A stretch of DNA of 64,000 nucleotides from NCBI GenBank assembly GCA_963920575.1, contig OY986969.1:24405434-24469433 (forward strand). Reading direction: 5' to 3'. Below are positions 1 through 12,404 of this stretch, piece after piece (position 1 is the stretch's first letter; each line of letters starts with the position of its first letter). This DNA is from Narthecium ossifragum (lineage: Eukaryota; Streptophyta; Magnoliopsida; Dioscoreales; Nartheciaceae). The notes under the pieces were generated by a model. It was not told the origin of the DNA and made no database searches. It saw nothing but the letters and a program-made list of their open reading frames with translations. A program made the position numbers and the translations under genes.

Positions 1-128
1 TGATGATTGGAATTGGAAACCATGCAAGCTTGGATTCACAAACGCTCATGCATGATCAAAGAAGGACCTCAACATTATGAACATGTTAAATTTCTGTTTC
101 GTTGTACTGAACAGGCTCATATGACTGA

Positions 129-1334
129 CTACATGGCATTGTGAAAATTACACACTCCTGCTGGGTTCTCAGCCCACATAGACCTGAGCAGCTTCAGCAG
201 AGCTCTGGCTTTGATCTTGGCCTTGTGGCTGCACTGGCTCTGGAGCAGCAGCAGCAGCTGCTTCAGCACTCCGGCCGCCATGGCCTCCGCCCGGACCCTC
301 CCCGACTCGCAGCAGACCATCAGCAATGCGCCGACCGCGTGCTCGCTGCCCTCGAGATTCGACGAAACCCTGAACACCATCATCACCAGAACTCGGACCG
401 CAATCCTGTTCATCATCAGCGCCTTCTTCCCGGCATCCGATTCGACAAGAACTTCGATGGTGGCCAACACGCGGGAAGCGTTCCGGCCTGTCGAATTCGA
501 CAGGTAGGCAATGAGGCCGTCGACGGCGCCTTCTTTGGTCGCGCTCGCGCGGTTGGCTTGCAAAGAGCAAATGCCGGAAATGGCCCGGGCGGCGGCTTCG
601 GCCGCCCGGGCGTCGGATCTACTGTGCAGAAGAGAGACCAGGACTTGCAGTATTCTCCTAGCTTGTCCTATAATCACACACAATTCCACGGTCACCGTCG
701 ATGTTGCTATCTTCTCCATTAGATCACACAAGCTGGTTTTGATCCTGAGGTTGCCTTGTTCTAGTAATGCTACAAAAATGGCCAAGTTTGCAGGCTTCTT
801 GAGCATGTTAAGAGCATCCAAATGGGTCGAATGCGAAAAGCTCAGCACGCAATCGAGCACGATTTCGACGACCTCCGGATCGTTCATCGGAGGAGATTGG
901 AACAACAGTTTCAGCAGCAGTGGAAAGAAGCCTAGTTGGATCAAGCAGGCCTGCCCGGTATCGGATTCGACTGATAAAATTCTGATCTTTTTGAGTATCT
1001 CGAGCTTCACCGGCGAGGCCTTGTCCGGAGATTGGAGATTCAGCTTGAGCGTAGCCAGTGAGAAGCTGGTGCCGTCGATGGGCTTGGTGTTCTTGAGCAG
1101 GGAGTTGGTCTCCAGGCCGGAGAGGAGCCATTGGTCGATGAGGTGCCGGAGAGTGTGGTTGGGCACCACCGACGTGTCGTGGAGCCGTTGCATTGTGACC
1201 GGGCACGTCAGGTTCCCTTCGGCCAGCCACCGCTCGATGCTCGGCCGGTCATACGTCTGGCCGGTGCTCAGCGTCACCGGATCCGTGAACAGGTCTAAAC
1301 TAATTGGGCACCTGAGCAAGTGTGGTATGCTCAT
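129..1334 (-). CDS. U-box/ARM-repeat E3 ubiquitin ligase (PUB25/26-like)
   Basis: Intronless 401-residue protein. The N-terminus (MSIPHLLRCPISLDLFTDPV) opens a U-box at about residues 5-78, with the PVT..TGQTYDR..IERWL and CPVT signatures typical of plant U-box E3 ligases that recruit E2 enzymes. The rest is Leu/Ala-rich helical sequence fitting degenerate ARM repeats (about 100-385), which usually bind substrates. The architecture and the MSIPHL start match the PUB20-PUB29 group, closest from memory to PUB25/PUB26, which act in the cytosol in stress and immune signalling. The start is the first ATG of the frame. GC content is much higher than in the flanks. The whole gene is intact, with no frame breaks. 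The substrate cannot be told from sequence, and the exact PUB number is a guess. Confidence 0.92.
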   Translation of the reverse strand: MSIPHLLRCPISLDLFTDPVTLSTGQTYDRPSIERWLAEGNLTCPVTMQRLHDTSVVPNHTLRHLIDQWLLSGLETNSLLKNTKPIDGTSFSLATLKLNLQSPDKASPVKLEILKKIRILSVESDTGQACLIQLGFFPLLLKLLFQSPPMNDPEVVEIVLDCVLSFSHSTHLDALNMLKKPANLAIFVALLEQGNLRIKTSLCDLMEKIATSTVTVELCVIIGQARRILQVLVSLLHSRSDARAAEAAARAISGICSLQANRASATKEGAVDGLIAYLSNSTGRNASRVLATIEVLVESDAGKKALMMNRIAVRVLVMMVFRVSSNLEGSEHAVGALLMVCCESGRVRAEAMAAGVLKQLLLLLQSQCSHKAKIKARALLKLLRSMWAENPAGVCNFHNAM

Positions 1335-3887
1335 TTGGCTCTCCTCTCTTTCACTTACTACTTCAATCTCAACGCAGCCATTGAATACAATCTAGCTTAA
1401 AAAAAAAGATCTCAGCAAAGAAATCCAAGAGACCCAAGACGTCATTGGAGGAACAGGAGAGGATGGCTTGGAGATCCAATGGCACTCATTCCCATGAGAA
1501 GTTTATATGATGTTGAAGGGTGGTGGTGGTGGTGGTGCTTGAGTTGCAGTAGTCTGATGACACTTCAAATCAACACAAATGGAAGGTGTATAATTTGTAC
1601 TGCAAACTGAGGACCATTAAGACAAAGGTGAAACAAAGTAGGTGGCTCCCCTGTTCTAAAAGCGACAGTGCTTCGGCTGAAACAGATTCAGAGGATAGAA
1701 TACAGAGTACCAAAGAAAAACCCACAAATAAAGATAAAAGTGGGCTTTCATCAACCTTCCTGATCCTTAGCTGTCAAACCCATGAAATGGGTTCTCAAAG
1801 CAGGGCTATGAATCAAAAGGCCACCATTCATTAGACCCAAACTAGCAAGAAATTTGGGGCAAAAAAGCAAACGGGAAAAAGATGGAAGTGGGCAGTCCCC
1901 CAATCAAAGCTCTGTTCCAGGAAGAGCTATGGAGGAGGCCAAACAAAGTGGGATCTTAAGTGGGCAGGAATCAAATGCAAAGGACCTGCATACAAGCACT
2001 AGCAGATGGTCATTGCTTGTCCATATCCTGGGTAAGTGAGAAGCTTGCTTCAAGTAATAACAACAACAACAACAACTAGTTGGAATTATTGAATACATTG
2101 GCTGTTCAAAGTTCTAAGTCTTTAATCTCATACTTTCCAGTCAAACTTTGCTATATAAATAATTCTGAGAGGAGTTATGGAGGTCACAAGTCTCTGATGA
2201 GTGATGAGGGTGACAGCTAAAATGCATGGAAAGCAAAACAAAGACAAAAACAGGAGAGGATATATATAATACTAGTCAGAGAATACCATCCAGATACTTA
2301 GATTCCTGGGCATATTAAAGACTAGCAGTAGCAGCGCGGATTGTTGAATACCAGACATTATGATGATGGCCTCGAGCCATTAACTTTGATAAAATACTGT
2401 TCATAATTGATAGTATATTAATGAGAAGATTAATATAGTTTGGATTGGATTTAATTTAAGGGGTCTTTGCATCCAGTAAGTATAAATTTAAGGGGTCCTT
2501 GTTTTCGAAAATAATTTTCTGCATTCCAACCCAAATGCATTTTTTTTAGAAATTCCAAAACAAAAAATGAAAACGAAAAATATATAATGAAAAATAGAGA
2601 ATTTAAAACATATAAGTATAAATTTATTAATTAATAGATCCAGTAACTCTAAATTGAGAACTCCATCATGTTACATTATTATCACAAAAAGCATGCACCT
2701 GCAGTCTGCCAATATCTGAGGCAGTGCCATAATGTGGCGAGCCATTATCGCAATTCCTCGGCAGGTGCAATAATTTGGAAGCAGTTCAACTGAAAGAAAT
2801 CATAAATAGAAGATAGAGTTTTTGGGACAAAAGGGAATGAGAATAGTTTGATGAGAAACATGCAATAATACTCAACCAAATTCGACCTGCAGAAAATTAT
2901 GAAAATTTTATGGTCTTTAACAGCATTGAGTATGGTATGATAATACCATTATTGAGTCGGGGTCAACAGTATTGTTAGACGATGATATCTCTCTCATTAG
3001 TTTAAACTTTTGGGACAAATGGTGAAGCAGATGTGAAGACTAATGATTATATATTAATTCAAACATACACGTGAGGGGATGTGTTAGACTACAAACGTAA
3101 ATATATAAGCTTCAAGGACAACTTGTGAAGTACACATGCCATATATCGATGGGTTGAATGATCAAAACAAAGTAAGAATTTATCCGTGAAACCAACTTTA
3201 CCAAATCTTTCTTGGGTAGAGATTGGGCTAGTAATTAATCATTGATTGAGTCTCATGTAATTAAGATAACCTAATTCTTGGGTAAAAGATTAATTGTTCT
3301 TGTTTAGGGGGGGTTGGAATAGTCTGACCAACAACAACATCACCATCCCTGGATCTTGAATTCCAATGGCAGACAAGATAGTGTTCAAAGGATCTCTACT
3401 CTAGATAAGATTTCTCCGCCACGACTTCTGCTCACATTTATACTACTGTTATTATTGCACCCCCCCCTCTCTCTTCTCCTTGTTAATTTGACTGCATACC
3501 CGACTTGTGAGATCTATGTTCCGGATTGATTGATACCTTTGGAGATGCATGAGCACGTACAAAGTTGTATATATATGGAGATCAAAGGATTAGTTCTAAG
3601 GAATCTATTGAAAAATATATCCTACATTTCGTTTTCCAGTACTTCCAGATGTTCTTGAAAATGGAACGCGTTACTTGAAGAATTTTCCATGTTGTTATCC
3701 TTTGTGGATCAAAGAATGAGTTGCATGAGTAGGATTCCATTTTTTTTTTCTTTCAATAGTGGTCTTAGTTACGTGTGATTCGGTAAAGACTTCGGGGTAC
3801 ATGTTGCATGCACGTCTTGAAACTTTGAAATCAAAGTTTGATCCGACAAAAGTAGTCATTCTAGAAAAGGGTGAAAACACCTCCGCC

Positions 3888-3922
<35 letters not shown>

Positions 3923-4364
3923 TAAGATCACTCTTCTTGTTTTTCTAAAAAAAATATATAATGATAAAAAAGACAAGCCAAAATTGATCTGTCATTTTTG
4001 TATTTGCATGAAAAATGAAATAAAAAAAATCCAACTTTTTTTTTTTTTTTGAGTAGATGAGCTTGCGGAGACTAACAGAGAAGTAACTTACAACAAAAAA
4101 AACCACAAAGTCTAGCCCACATCATGGGATTAAACAAAAAACGATACAAAGTCGAGCAACACTATCAGCTAATAAATTACATTCCTTATAAAGGTGAACA
4201 AACGAAACCAAGTCAAAGGCCAAAGCCTCCAACCTTTGGTCCAAAGCGCATCCAACATGGATTGAAACAGTAGTATGGGTTGGTTTTTAGGTCCGGTTAT
4301 GGAAGGCTTCCTAACGAAACATGTTTCATCCTGGTCTTGGTCGCAATTGTTTTAGTTTCCAAGT
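1335..4364. other. AT-rich intergenic region upstream of the U-box gene
   Basis: No convincing gene. The part next to 1335 should hold the U-box gene's 5' UTR and promoter. A short GGT run lies near 1520-1536 and an (AT)n microsatellite at about 3891-3918. ORFs here are short and lack family features. Confidence 0.6.
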
Positions 4365-4689
4365 GTAGTGTACAGCAGTCCAAAGCAAAGTTCGGTGAGA
4401 TTGCAATAGCAAGAACACACTCCAAACTCTTTTACTTTGACATTGGTCTCCATCCTTATCTACCAACTTTAATTAAGATTTCTCTAAAACTCTCAACGAG
4501 GAGCATCTCGCCAATAGAGTTGCCCAAGGCCAGTCGGAGAATAGCTCCAGGTGGTTTCCTGGCTTGGGTCAAACTTGCCCACCCTTGGGCCGATGGACTT
4601 GGAGCCTGTTGATCTAGGTTGGGCCTAGCCTTTGCACCTAGGCCAATGTCTATCCGAAACTCCGAGCCCAGGCCCTGCCTCTAGGGCCT

Positions 4690-5851
4690 TGTTTGGTTAG
4701 GGCATGAGGAGAGAATAAGGTGGGTCATCCCCGAGGGAATAAAGTTTCCCTTATTCCGGGTTTACAAGCCCAGCTTTTTATCCCACCGAATAAAAAACAT
4801 ATTTTGGTTCCATGACTTATACTTTATAATATTTTATGATTACACTAATCTCTAATTTCGTAATCTCTAATATTTTATAATAATATTAGAAAATATGTTT
4901 ACAATATTTTATAATCTCTAATTTAAGTAAGTAATCTCGAACCATAATTTATAATATTATCATACATATATTAGCGCACTTGAATGTATGAGTTCAATTT
5001 TGGTACATTATATTTTCGAAACATAATTAAAAATTGCATTATAACATCATATGCACTAATTTCAAAGCATGATTAAATTAGAAAATCTCGAAGCATAACT
5101 TATACTTTATCAACCTTATAAGGAGCAATAACGGTAAACCTGCATTAATTCATATCCCCTAAGTTTCTTTATATATATTCTCTAAGTTTGCTTTTATATA
5201 AAGCTTCATTAATTCATATCAATCTAAGTTCTATTAATATTATCTGATGCAATATGCAAAGACTTATATTTATTTTATATACCTTAAGTTAGATTTATAA
5301 TATTTTATTTTATATTTTATTGGCTATGTTTTATGGTGGCAATGAACAAAAAGCTATGACCAACCTTCGAACCCTGGACCACTTACGGGTCAACACAGCC
5401 ATTTAACCAGACAAACTACAAATAATTTGTTAAAAATTTATAACAATAATAACTAAAAACTGTGTCAGGGACACAGGTGAGTACTAGTTATAATATATTT
5501 TGTCTATTTTTATGCATGAATATAATAATATAAATTTGGTATAATATATGCATAAATCTTGAAACATAACTGAAAATGTATTAAATATCTCCTAAACAAA
5601 GGCATTTTTGGTATTTGGTCTTCAAAAAGTATAATTCCTGCCCTTATTTCACATTTCCCATCCAAACAAATACAATTTCCTTATTTCAAACAATCATTAC
5701 CGATTTATTCATACTTTTCAACCAAATATCATGAGTGGAATAACTTTAACCACACTCATTATTCCAACATATATAACCTAAAAATCTCTTAACCCAGAAT
5801 AACCTATCCCCTTACCTAAAAATCTTTAACCCAGAATAACCTATCCCCTTA
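4690..5851. mobile_element. PIF/Harbinger-type MITE-like insertion (same family as 13078-13965)
   Basis: AT-rich block, about 1.16 kb, inserted within the duplicated segment. Its right part (from about 5640, CCCATCCAAACAAATACAAT, to CCTATCCCC) is clearly related to the right part of the element at 13078-13965. The left boundary near GGGCATGAGGAG is uncertain. No transposase coding is present. Confidence 0.55.
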
Positions 5852-5954
5852 GGGCGTGTTTGGATCGTCCGCTCGAATCGAGCGGACGCCGCGGACGGTA
5901 TCCGCGCCCGCGGATACCGTCCGCTGGATACCGCGGATCCGTCCAAACAGCCCC
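5852..5954. mobile_element. Tourist-like MITE, 103 bp, GC-rich
   Basis: Terminal inverted repeats GGGCGTGTTTGGA at the left and the complement of GGGGCTGTTTGGA at the right. The element is flanked by TTA on both sides, the usual Harbinger target duplication. The interior is a GC-rich hairpin containing CGCGGACGGTATCC and its complement. It abuts the end of the preceding MITE. Confidence 0.7.
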
Positions 5955-6889
5955 TTACTGGACGACACTTAGGATGCCAGGGCTAAGTACCCAAGCAATT
6001 CAAGACAAGTAACCTAGGAGGGATTTTAAGTTCTATAAATCAAGAGAATTGCTTATTTTTGGAAAACAAAAATGTAAATCGTCTGGAAAAAGGTTATGGT
6101 ATTTGGTAGTTTTGGAGAAAAATGATCGGATAGTATGTCTCAAAAATAAATAGCCTAGGTTATTTCTTCTTCTAGCTCAATGTCATTGCTCTGAATTATC
6201 TTGTTTTTGTTCAATCAAGCGCACCTGTTTTCCAAAACAGGGCTACGCCCTCTATGCTCATATTCCGGATCGTTCAGATCAAATCTAGGCTAGAAATAGA
6301 AAATTCAGACCCGACCCAAGATCGGCACGGCACGAATACTTCTTAAATTAAGAGTGTGGACTGGGTAGGTGTAGGTCTAATCGGACCCGAGCCCGGCCTT
6401 ATGGGCACCTCCTTTTTTTTCTGGTTTTTATTTATTATTATTATTATAAATTGAGCCAGGTGGCTAAAACAAACACCAAAAAGGAACAAAAACTAGAAAA
6501 AGATATATGGACGCCTCCACTGGCCATATATAAGGCCCATAACTTACGTACCCGATCCTTATAAACCATAAAAAGATATCAGCTACACACATAGGATAGC
6601 ACTTATTAGTAGGATTAGCTTGCTTTTTATTAATTATTCTTCAGAATATATGATGCTTTATGCTCCTAATGACAACCCTCTCAACTCCAACGGCATTTTG
6701 AAATCATATGTCGTGGCGCCAACCCACGATACCCGCGCTTTTGCCTCCTTATATGATGATCACATCGCCCCCGGCCGCCATAAACAAAACATATTTTTAA
6801 ATTAAACCTCAGAGCCCCAGCGAGAGAGCCTTTAATCCTTCGTCTCCCACGTACTGATCCATTTCTTTAATCCGATTGGGGGGCAGCTG

Positions 6890-7095
6890 CAAGGATGGAA
6901 AGATGGTCTCGTGTACATGGTGCTCCTTTTGATCCACGAAAAATAAGGGATCTTTATCTCTTGGGTGGCTTTTTGGAGGAGGAGAACGTGGTTGGTCGGT
7001 AGGGGGCTTTGTTGGACTGTGATGTTCTTGGAGTTAACTTAAGGGCACTCTGCAAAAGAGGGGGAAATCCGCAAGCCTTATTATCTCAAGGTGGC
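6890..7095 (+). pseudogene. Relic of DnaJ exon 1 (J-domain start)
   Basis: The 5' UTR line GGGGGGCAGCTGCAAGGATG is shared with 15265. Further on, GATGTTCTTGGAGTT and ATCCGCAAGCCTTATTATCT correspond to the DVLGV and IRKAYYL codons of the DnaJ gene. The start codon and the sequence between these blocks are shifted or lost, and no later DnaJ exon follows. This is a dead first-exon copy. Confidence 0.75.
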
Positions 7096-7189
7096 CGGCC
7101 GGGTTCTTTTTTCCCCTTAAGAAGGGTTCCTTTTTTTTATATCATTATTATTAGTTAAGCCCAAGGGGCTGAGCTTAAGAAGGGTTCGA

Positions 7190-7191
<2 letters not shown>

Positions 7192-7240
<49 letters not shown>
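7192..7240. repeat. (AT)n microsatellite
   Basis: Uninterrupted AT dinucleotides, about 45 bp, in the relic of DnaJ intron 1. The equivalent place in the live gene (15553-15562) has no such run. Confidence 0.9.
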
Positions 7241-7241
<1 letters not shown>

Positions 7242-7971
7242 TCTTGAATGGTAATCTTGTTGACTGGGCTTTTCGACTTTAAATGACGATGCGTAGGAAA
7301 ATGAGTCTCTTTTACTTAAATAGTGTCCATACTCCATCATACCAGCGGATGGTACTCTTGTTCTTGGCATTTGTAGACTTTGAATGGTTTTACGATTTGC
7401 AGATGGAAGTAATATGTGATACGAGAGTGACTGAGCGAGCGTTAGTTGGTGTCAATGGTCCCAATAGCAAGGAAGGGTGGTGCTGCATGTGCGTATACAT
7501 GATATAGTATCATTTCTTTTAATTCACTTATTAGATACATATATGGTGCAATATTCCGAGACTGTTATTTTCTGGATATGTTTTTTTTATTAATTTTTTA
7601 CCCCCTAATGGTGCAATATCTAGATAATCTACTAGAGATCGACTGTAAGGCTAGCTGCACAAGGTGTAATTTTAATTATCTACGTACGTACGAATTAATG
7701 GTGATTGGTGAGGTGGTCCGATCCTCAACACGGACCTCAGTAGGGCCATATGCTCTGTCTGTGTTGTACCTTGTAAGTACACGATACGTCTAACTTTTGC
7801 ATGTCTAATTCAAGTGGATCATCAGCAATTTTCAAATATGGTGGTCGAATCAGATTTCAAGATTGCGATGGAATGGCATGATAGTATTTTCTCACATTTT
7901 GCTATGAATTTGGGATCTTTTATTTCTTTTTCATAATGTTTTATTTGTTCTCATCCATCACGAATTTAACA

Positions 7972-8048
7972 CGGATATAGATTACTTAACTAGTTTAATA
8001 TACGGGCTGGTTGAATTTAACACGGATTTAGATTGCTTAACTAGTTTC
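7972..8048. repeat. 35-bp direct repeat at the 4CL-like truncation point
   Basis: GAATTTAACACGGATATAGA at 7971 recurs at 8013 as GAATTTAACACGGATTTAGA, each followed by TTGCTTAACTAGTTT or a close variant. The second copy runs straight into the first recognisable 4CL-like codons. Confidence 0.8.
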
Positions 8049-9483
8049 ACGTGCTCCAGCCCGAGTCGCCCATTCCGGAGACCACGCTGCTCGTGTCGCC
8101 AATGTTCCACTCCATGGGGTTCTTGTTCACGCTGAAGGGGGTGGCGCAGGGGGAGTCCACGGTGGTGCTCGGCGGAGTTGGGATGAGGGGTGTTCTGGCG
8201 GCGGCAGAGAGGTACCGAGTGACACAGATGGCGGCGGCACCACCGGTGGTGGTGGTGATGGCGCGTTCCGAGGAGACGTCAAGCCGCGACATGTCGGCAC
8301 TGCGCAGGATCACTTGCGGCGGCGCGCCGCTACCCACCAACGCCGCCGAGCGGTTGCTGGCCCGTCTCCCGAGCTTAGAGCTAAGCCAGGTACGCATCCC
8401 AACGAGCCAGTATCACACACCCACACGTACGTATGTAGTTCCAATGTCGATCTCTCACCCAACTTAGCCATGCCAGGAGGTCCACTAGCTTTTAGTTCAT
8501 TAGACCTTCGCGGTACAAAACAAAACACAGCCTCAACAAAAAATGCCTCCAATTTACAAGTATCGATATGGTAAAGTTACACAACACTATAGATATTAAG
8601 TCTAAAGTTTTTGCATAAAGCAATATTGCAACTCTATATATATATGCAGCCATGCATGCATGCATGCGTACGTAAACTAATGATCCCCGCTTTCTTATCT
8701 TTTTAACTTGTAGGTATATGGTTCGACAGAGGCCTCAGGGACATCGCGAATGATCTATCCTGCGGAATGCCGCCGTCTGAGATCCGTTGGACGTCTCTCT
8801 CCGAACATGCAAGCCAAGATCGTAGACCCGTCTACAGGCCAGGCCTTGTCCGTCGGCCAACCCGGCGAGCTCTGGCTGAAAGGCCCTATAGTCATGATAG
8901 GTGACATATATTTATTTATCAGTATATAATTAACTCTACTCGCGCGATCGCATGTCCAGGGACGGAAAAACAAAATGTACCACATCATGGATAATTAAGT
9001 ATCATTAAAAAATTATAAATCAGATTAAAAAAAAACAAATCAACAAATTGTTAAGAAAACTTAAAAATCCTTGAAAGAAATCTAACTAAAAAAACTAAAG
9101 TAATGCCAAAGTATAATTCGATATCAAATACTGCACAAATAATTTGCTTATGAGACTATTAGACATTAGTAAACTATTGGCTAATGACTAAATGGAGCAA
9201 GGCGGCCCATTTGGCACATCACCGCCACCTACCAGCGTGAACAAAGGGATTGATTAATAAGAACATGTACTGGGTAAAGATTATGATCGATTAAAAATTA
9301 TCTATTAACCTCATATGGTTTAAGTTGTAAGTTGTAACTGACCGGGCCCCCATGGATTTCCACGACTATAATTTGCTGCAAAGTATTTATATAATATTAT
9401 AGGTCTTCGTGCATGACAGGAGGGCCTTGTTATATAGTTATGATTTATAGGCTAAAGCCCTCTTTGTGCTCGTAGATTTTTAC

Positions 9484-10037
9484 AGTTGTTATCCCCCCCC
9501 CCCCCCCCCCCCCCCGCCGACGACCCCGCAACCTAACCTAGAACCCCGACTCTGCCCTGCCTCAATAGTTACTGCACCCCGACCCCGATCCCGCCCTGCA
9601 CACATGAACCCCGCCCCCACCCCGTCCCACCCCGCTCCAAATTATTTGACACATTGAATACATTATATCTAATAACACACTAAAGACTTATCATCTGAAA
9701 AAAAAATCCAAATAAAACTTGTCTTTATGAAATAATCCAAACATAAATTGTATCAATAACAACTCAAAAATATTGTCCAAACATGATTAGGTTAAGACTT
9801 TTTAGGAAAACAAATTATAATGGAGTAATATATCTCTATATTAATTATTATAAATATCCAATCGGGACGGGGCAGGACGGGGGTGTCCTTCCCTGACCCC
9901 ATCCCGACCCCCGATCAGGGTTTTACACACTTCCCCCAACCCCGATTCCGAACCCGTTTAGAGTCCCCCGAACCCACCCTATTAAGGACGGGGTGGGGCG
10001 GGACCCCGTCATGGCGGGGCAAATTGCCATCCCTAAG
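9484..10037. mobile_element. GC-rich hAT-like non-autonomous element with C-homopolymer
   Basis: Lies in intron 2 of the 4CL-like gene. It begins at a C-homopolymer of about 30 bp (9487-9516). CCCCGACCCCGATCC-type repeats lie on the left and CGGGACGGGGCAGGACGGGG-type on the right, so the ends can pair. The right edge GCGGGGCAAATTGCCATCCCTA looks like the conserved terminus of hAT-type MITEs. The left edge is not resolved. Confidence 0.45.
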
Positions 10038-10040
10038 CCT

Positions 10041-11300
10041 ATGACACGATCATGGTACGAGGGATCTTGAAAATGGTGCGGCGAAAGTTGAAAATGGTAT
10101 GACGGTCCGAGCCAAAGCAGAACTTGACGAGCCATGAAGGGATCCTATTGAGCGAGATGCGCGGCGAGACAACCATGGAGGCGCACAAGCAATATGCACA
10201 CGCCAAAGGAGTTTGACGCGTGGCATGACGCGTCATGATAGGACGTGGCGGATTTCAAAAATGGCGTGGCGGGCCGAGCCAAGACGAAACACAACACGCC
10301 ATGCGACAATGCAAGCGAGCGCGACGCGCGCTAAGGCAACCCAGGATGGCGTGTGGGGCAAGCGCGCGCGCGACGCACGCTAAGGCAACCCAGGATGGCG
10401 TGTGGGGCAAGCGCGCGTGCAACGCGTGAAGACATGCAGAGCGCGCGAGCGATGCGGCCAGGCGGCCAAGTTCGAGTCGGATTAGGACTCGAAATGCCTA
10501 GGAGCGACGCGGTTGGCCATGGGGGCTAAACCGAGCGGGCAAAAGTCCTAATTCCAGTTGGGATGGGATCCTGGAAGGACTTGACGTGGCAAAGGAAGGT
10601 TTTGGCGCGGGAAAAGTCCTAGTTGCTCGGGAGTTCTTGTTGGACTAGGACTCGACTCGCCCGACAGAAGGTAGTTAGGCCATGGAGGCCAAACTGAGCG
10701 TGCAAGTGTCCTAATTCCACTTGGTTTAGGTCTCCAGCATTGGATAACACGGTAAATATGGAATATGGCACGGGGGAAGTTATACTTGGCTCGCGGAAAC
10801 AGGAAGGAGTCCTATTTCAAGCCAAAGTACGACTGATTTAGGCAAAGAGTCATCTTTGGCAAGTTTTAACTCATGTAAGAGTCCAAGTAAGTTAGGAAGC
10901 TTTGTAATTGGCTGATTGCATGTTTGGATAAGCATGAAGCCTGGGACTTAGAGTTGGACTAGGGAACTTGACTTGTTGGAGCAAGTCATGGACTCTCCTC
11001 TATATAAAGAGGAGGGCGGTTAGATGTGGAGGGATCTGGGTTATGGGCAAACTCACGAATTGAAGATACATGAGGGATTGAGAGATCATGAGGGAGAAGA
11101 ATTGGGTGATTCTTCTATGGTTTTGGGTTGAGAACCTTTTGTATTGAGAGTGATTGTACTCCAAAGGATGGGGGGCGAGAGAAGAGTGCTATTGTAATCA
11201 CTAGTTAATAAAAGAGTTGAGATCTCATCTCTTACCCAAATTCGCGTGTGTCTTGTGTATGTGCAAGGTAAAAAGGAGGACTAGTCAAGAGACAGTCATC
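10041..11300 (+). mobile_element. Probable solo LTR or LTR fragment in 4CL-like intron 2
   Basis: Non-coding, moderately GC-rich. A TATA-like TATATAAAGAGGAG sits near 11001 and a polyadenylation-like AATAAAAG near 11208. This promoter-to-poly(A) spacing is typical of an LTR's U3-R-U5. A 57-bp unit around GCAACCCAGGATGGCGTGTG is tandemly repeated at 10337-10425. No clean TG...CA ends with a target duplication were found. Confidence 0.4.
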
Positions 11301-12032
11301 TACCATGCGGAGTGCACAAGCGGCGTGTGGATGCGTGGCGGCGGTGTGCGGGCAGCAACGAGAGGGTCTCTTGGCGCAATCACTGAACAAAAATAAAGCG
11401 GAAATTTATTCCCCCTTACAACCATCTGACACCATCCCCCCCCCCCCTCCCTAAACTTGGGTCTGTCCTTGCACACGTCAGACATCGTTGAGCATTATTT
11501 CAAATTGCATATCTGGTGTAACGTGTTTGACGTACCTTGTTATTGATTAGGTTATGTCGGTGACGCCAAAGCTAATGGTTATGCCTTCAGCTCGGATGGA
11601 TGGTTGAAGACCGGCGACATGTGTCGGTTCGATGAGGATGGCTTCCTTTACGTTGTGGATCGGCTCAAGGAATTGATCAAGTACAAGGCCTATCAGGTAA
11701 ATGCCTGCATATATCTCTTATTATTGGTTTAGGTTCTAATTAGTTAAATTACCCATACTTAAACGTTGTTTAATTGTATAATGACTGCAAACTCTGCCTG
11801 CATGCAGGTTCCACCGGCAGAACTAGAGAACGTATTGCAAACCATGCCTGGGATTGTTGACGCGGCTGTCGTCCCGTGAGTTCTCTGTCTCCTAATTAAT
11901 CTCCTCTTTCGTCTAACTAAGGCCATTTAGCGAGTAATCACAGGGAGTGGCAAGTAAACATCAATGCAAGTCGATCTGACGTACATGAGATGCATGAGCT
12001 TATAATTAATTAATGTTACACTATACTAATAG

Positions 12033-12318
12033 GAATAAAAATTCGTGTATGTGTAATGCACATGCCACCTATCGATAGTTAAGTATCGATTTTTTCATCT
12101 ATTCTGGGCTACTGATGGGATAGATGAAGATATCGATAGTTGTTTACCGATTGAACGTATCAGTAATGAGATACCGATTGCTTGATCCAATCCGGTAATG
12201 AGATACCGATGTTTTCATCTGCCGATGGAATAGATGAAAGAATCGATATTTAGCTATCGATATGTATCATGTGCATTACACATGTCATATGTCTATATAT
12301 GTACACAAATCAGCACTC
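12033..12318. mobile_element. MITE of a family shared with 50460-50708
   Basis: The ends carry inverted copies of GTGTAATGCACATG (12040 and the complement near 12270). The interior is made of short ATCGATAG / GGTAATGAGATACCGAT motifs. A second, diverged copy sits in intron 1 of the BCKDH pseudogene. It lies between exons 4 and 5 of the 4CL-like remnant and has no coding capacity. Confidence 0.65.
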
Positions 12319-12380
12319 TACTAATATATATAAACCCCTCCTCACCTATTAATTGGTGATTATTGGTCACATCGCTGCAT

Positions 12381-12404
12381 ATATATATATATATATATAT
12401 ATAT
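12381..12404. repeat. (AT)n microsatellite
   Basis: Uninterrupted AT dinucleotide run in the same 4CL-like intron, just after the MITE. Confidence 0.85.

Larger units (their letters stand above)
4365..7440 (+). repeat. Diverged duplicate of the DnaJ 5' region (copy A)
   Basis: Blocks of this segment match 12996-15740 in the same order. The stretch at 4387-4460 (AAAGTTCGGTGAGATTGCAA...) matches 13000-13075. The stretch at 4485-4610 matches 14690-14820 (CTCTCAACGAGGAGCATCTC versus CTCTCAGCGACGAGCATATC). The stretch at 6530-7100 matches 14930-15520, including CAACTCCAACGGCATTTTGA. Similarity then runs into intron 1 (7225-7420 versus 15560-15740). Each copy has since taken different MITE insertions. 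This is a tandem segmental duplication that carried the DnaJ promoter and first exon. Confidence 0.8.

Noticed and set aside
511..1395. 294-codon frame on the + strand opposite the U-box gene
   Set aside because: Shadow of a GC-rich real gene; no recognisable domain.
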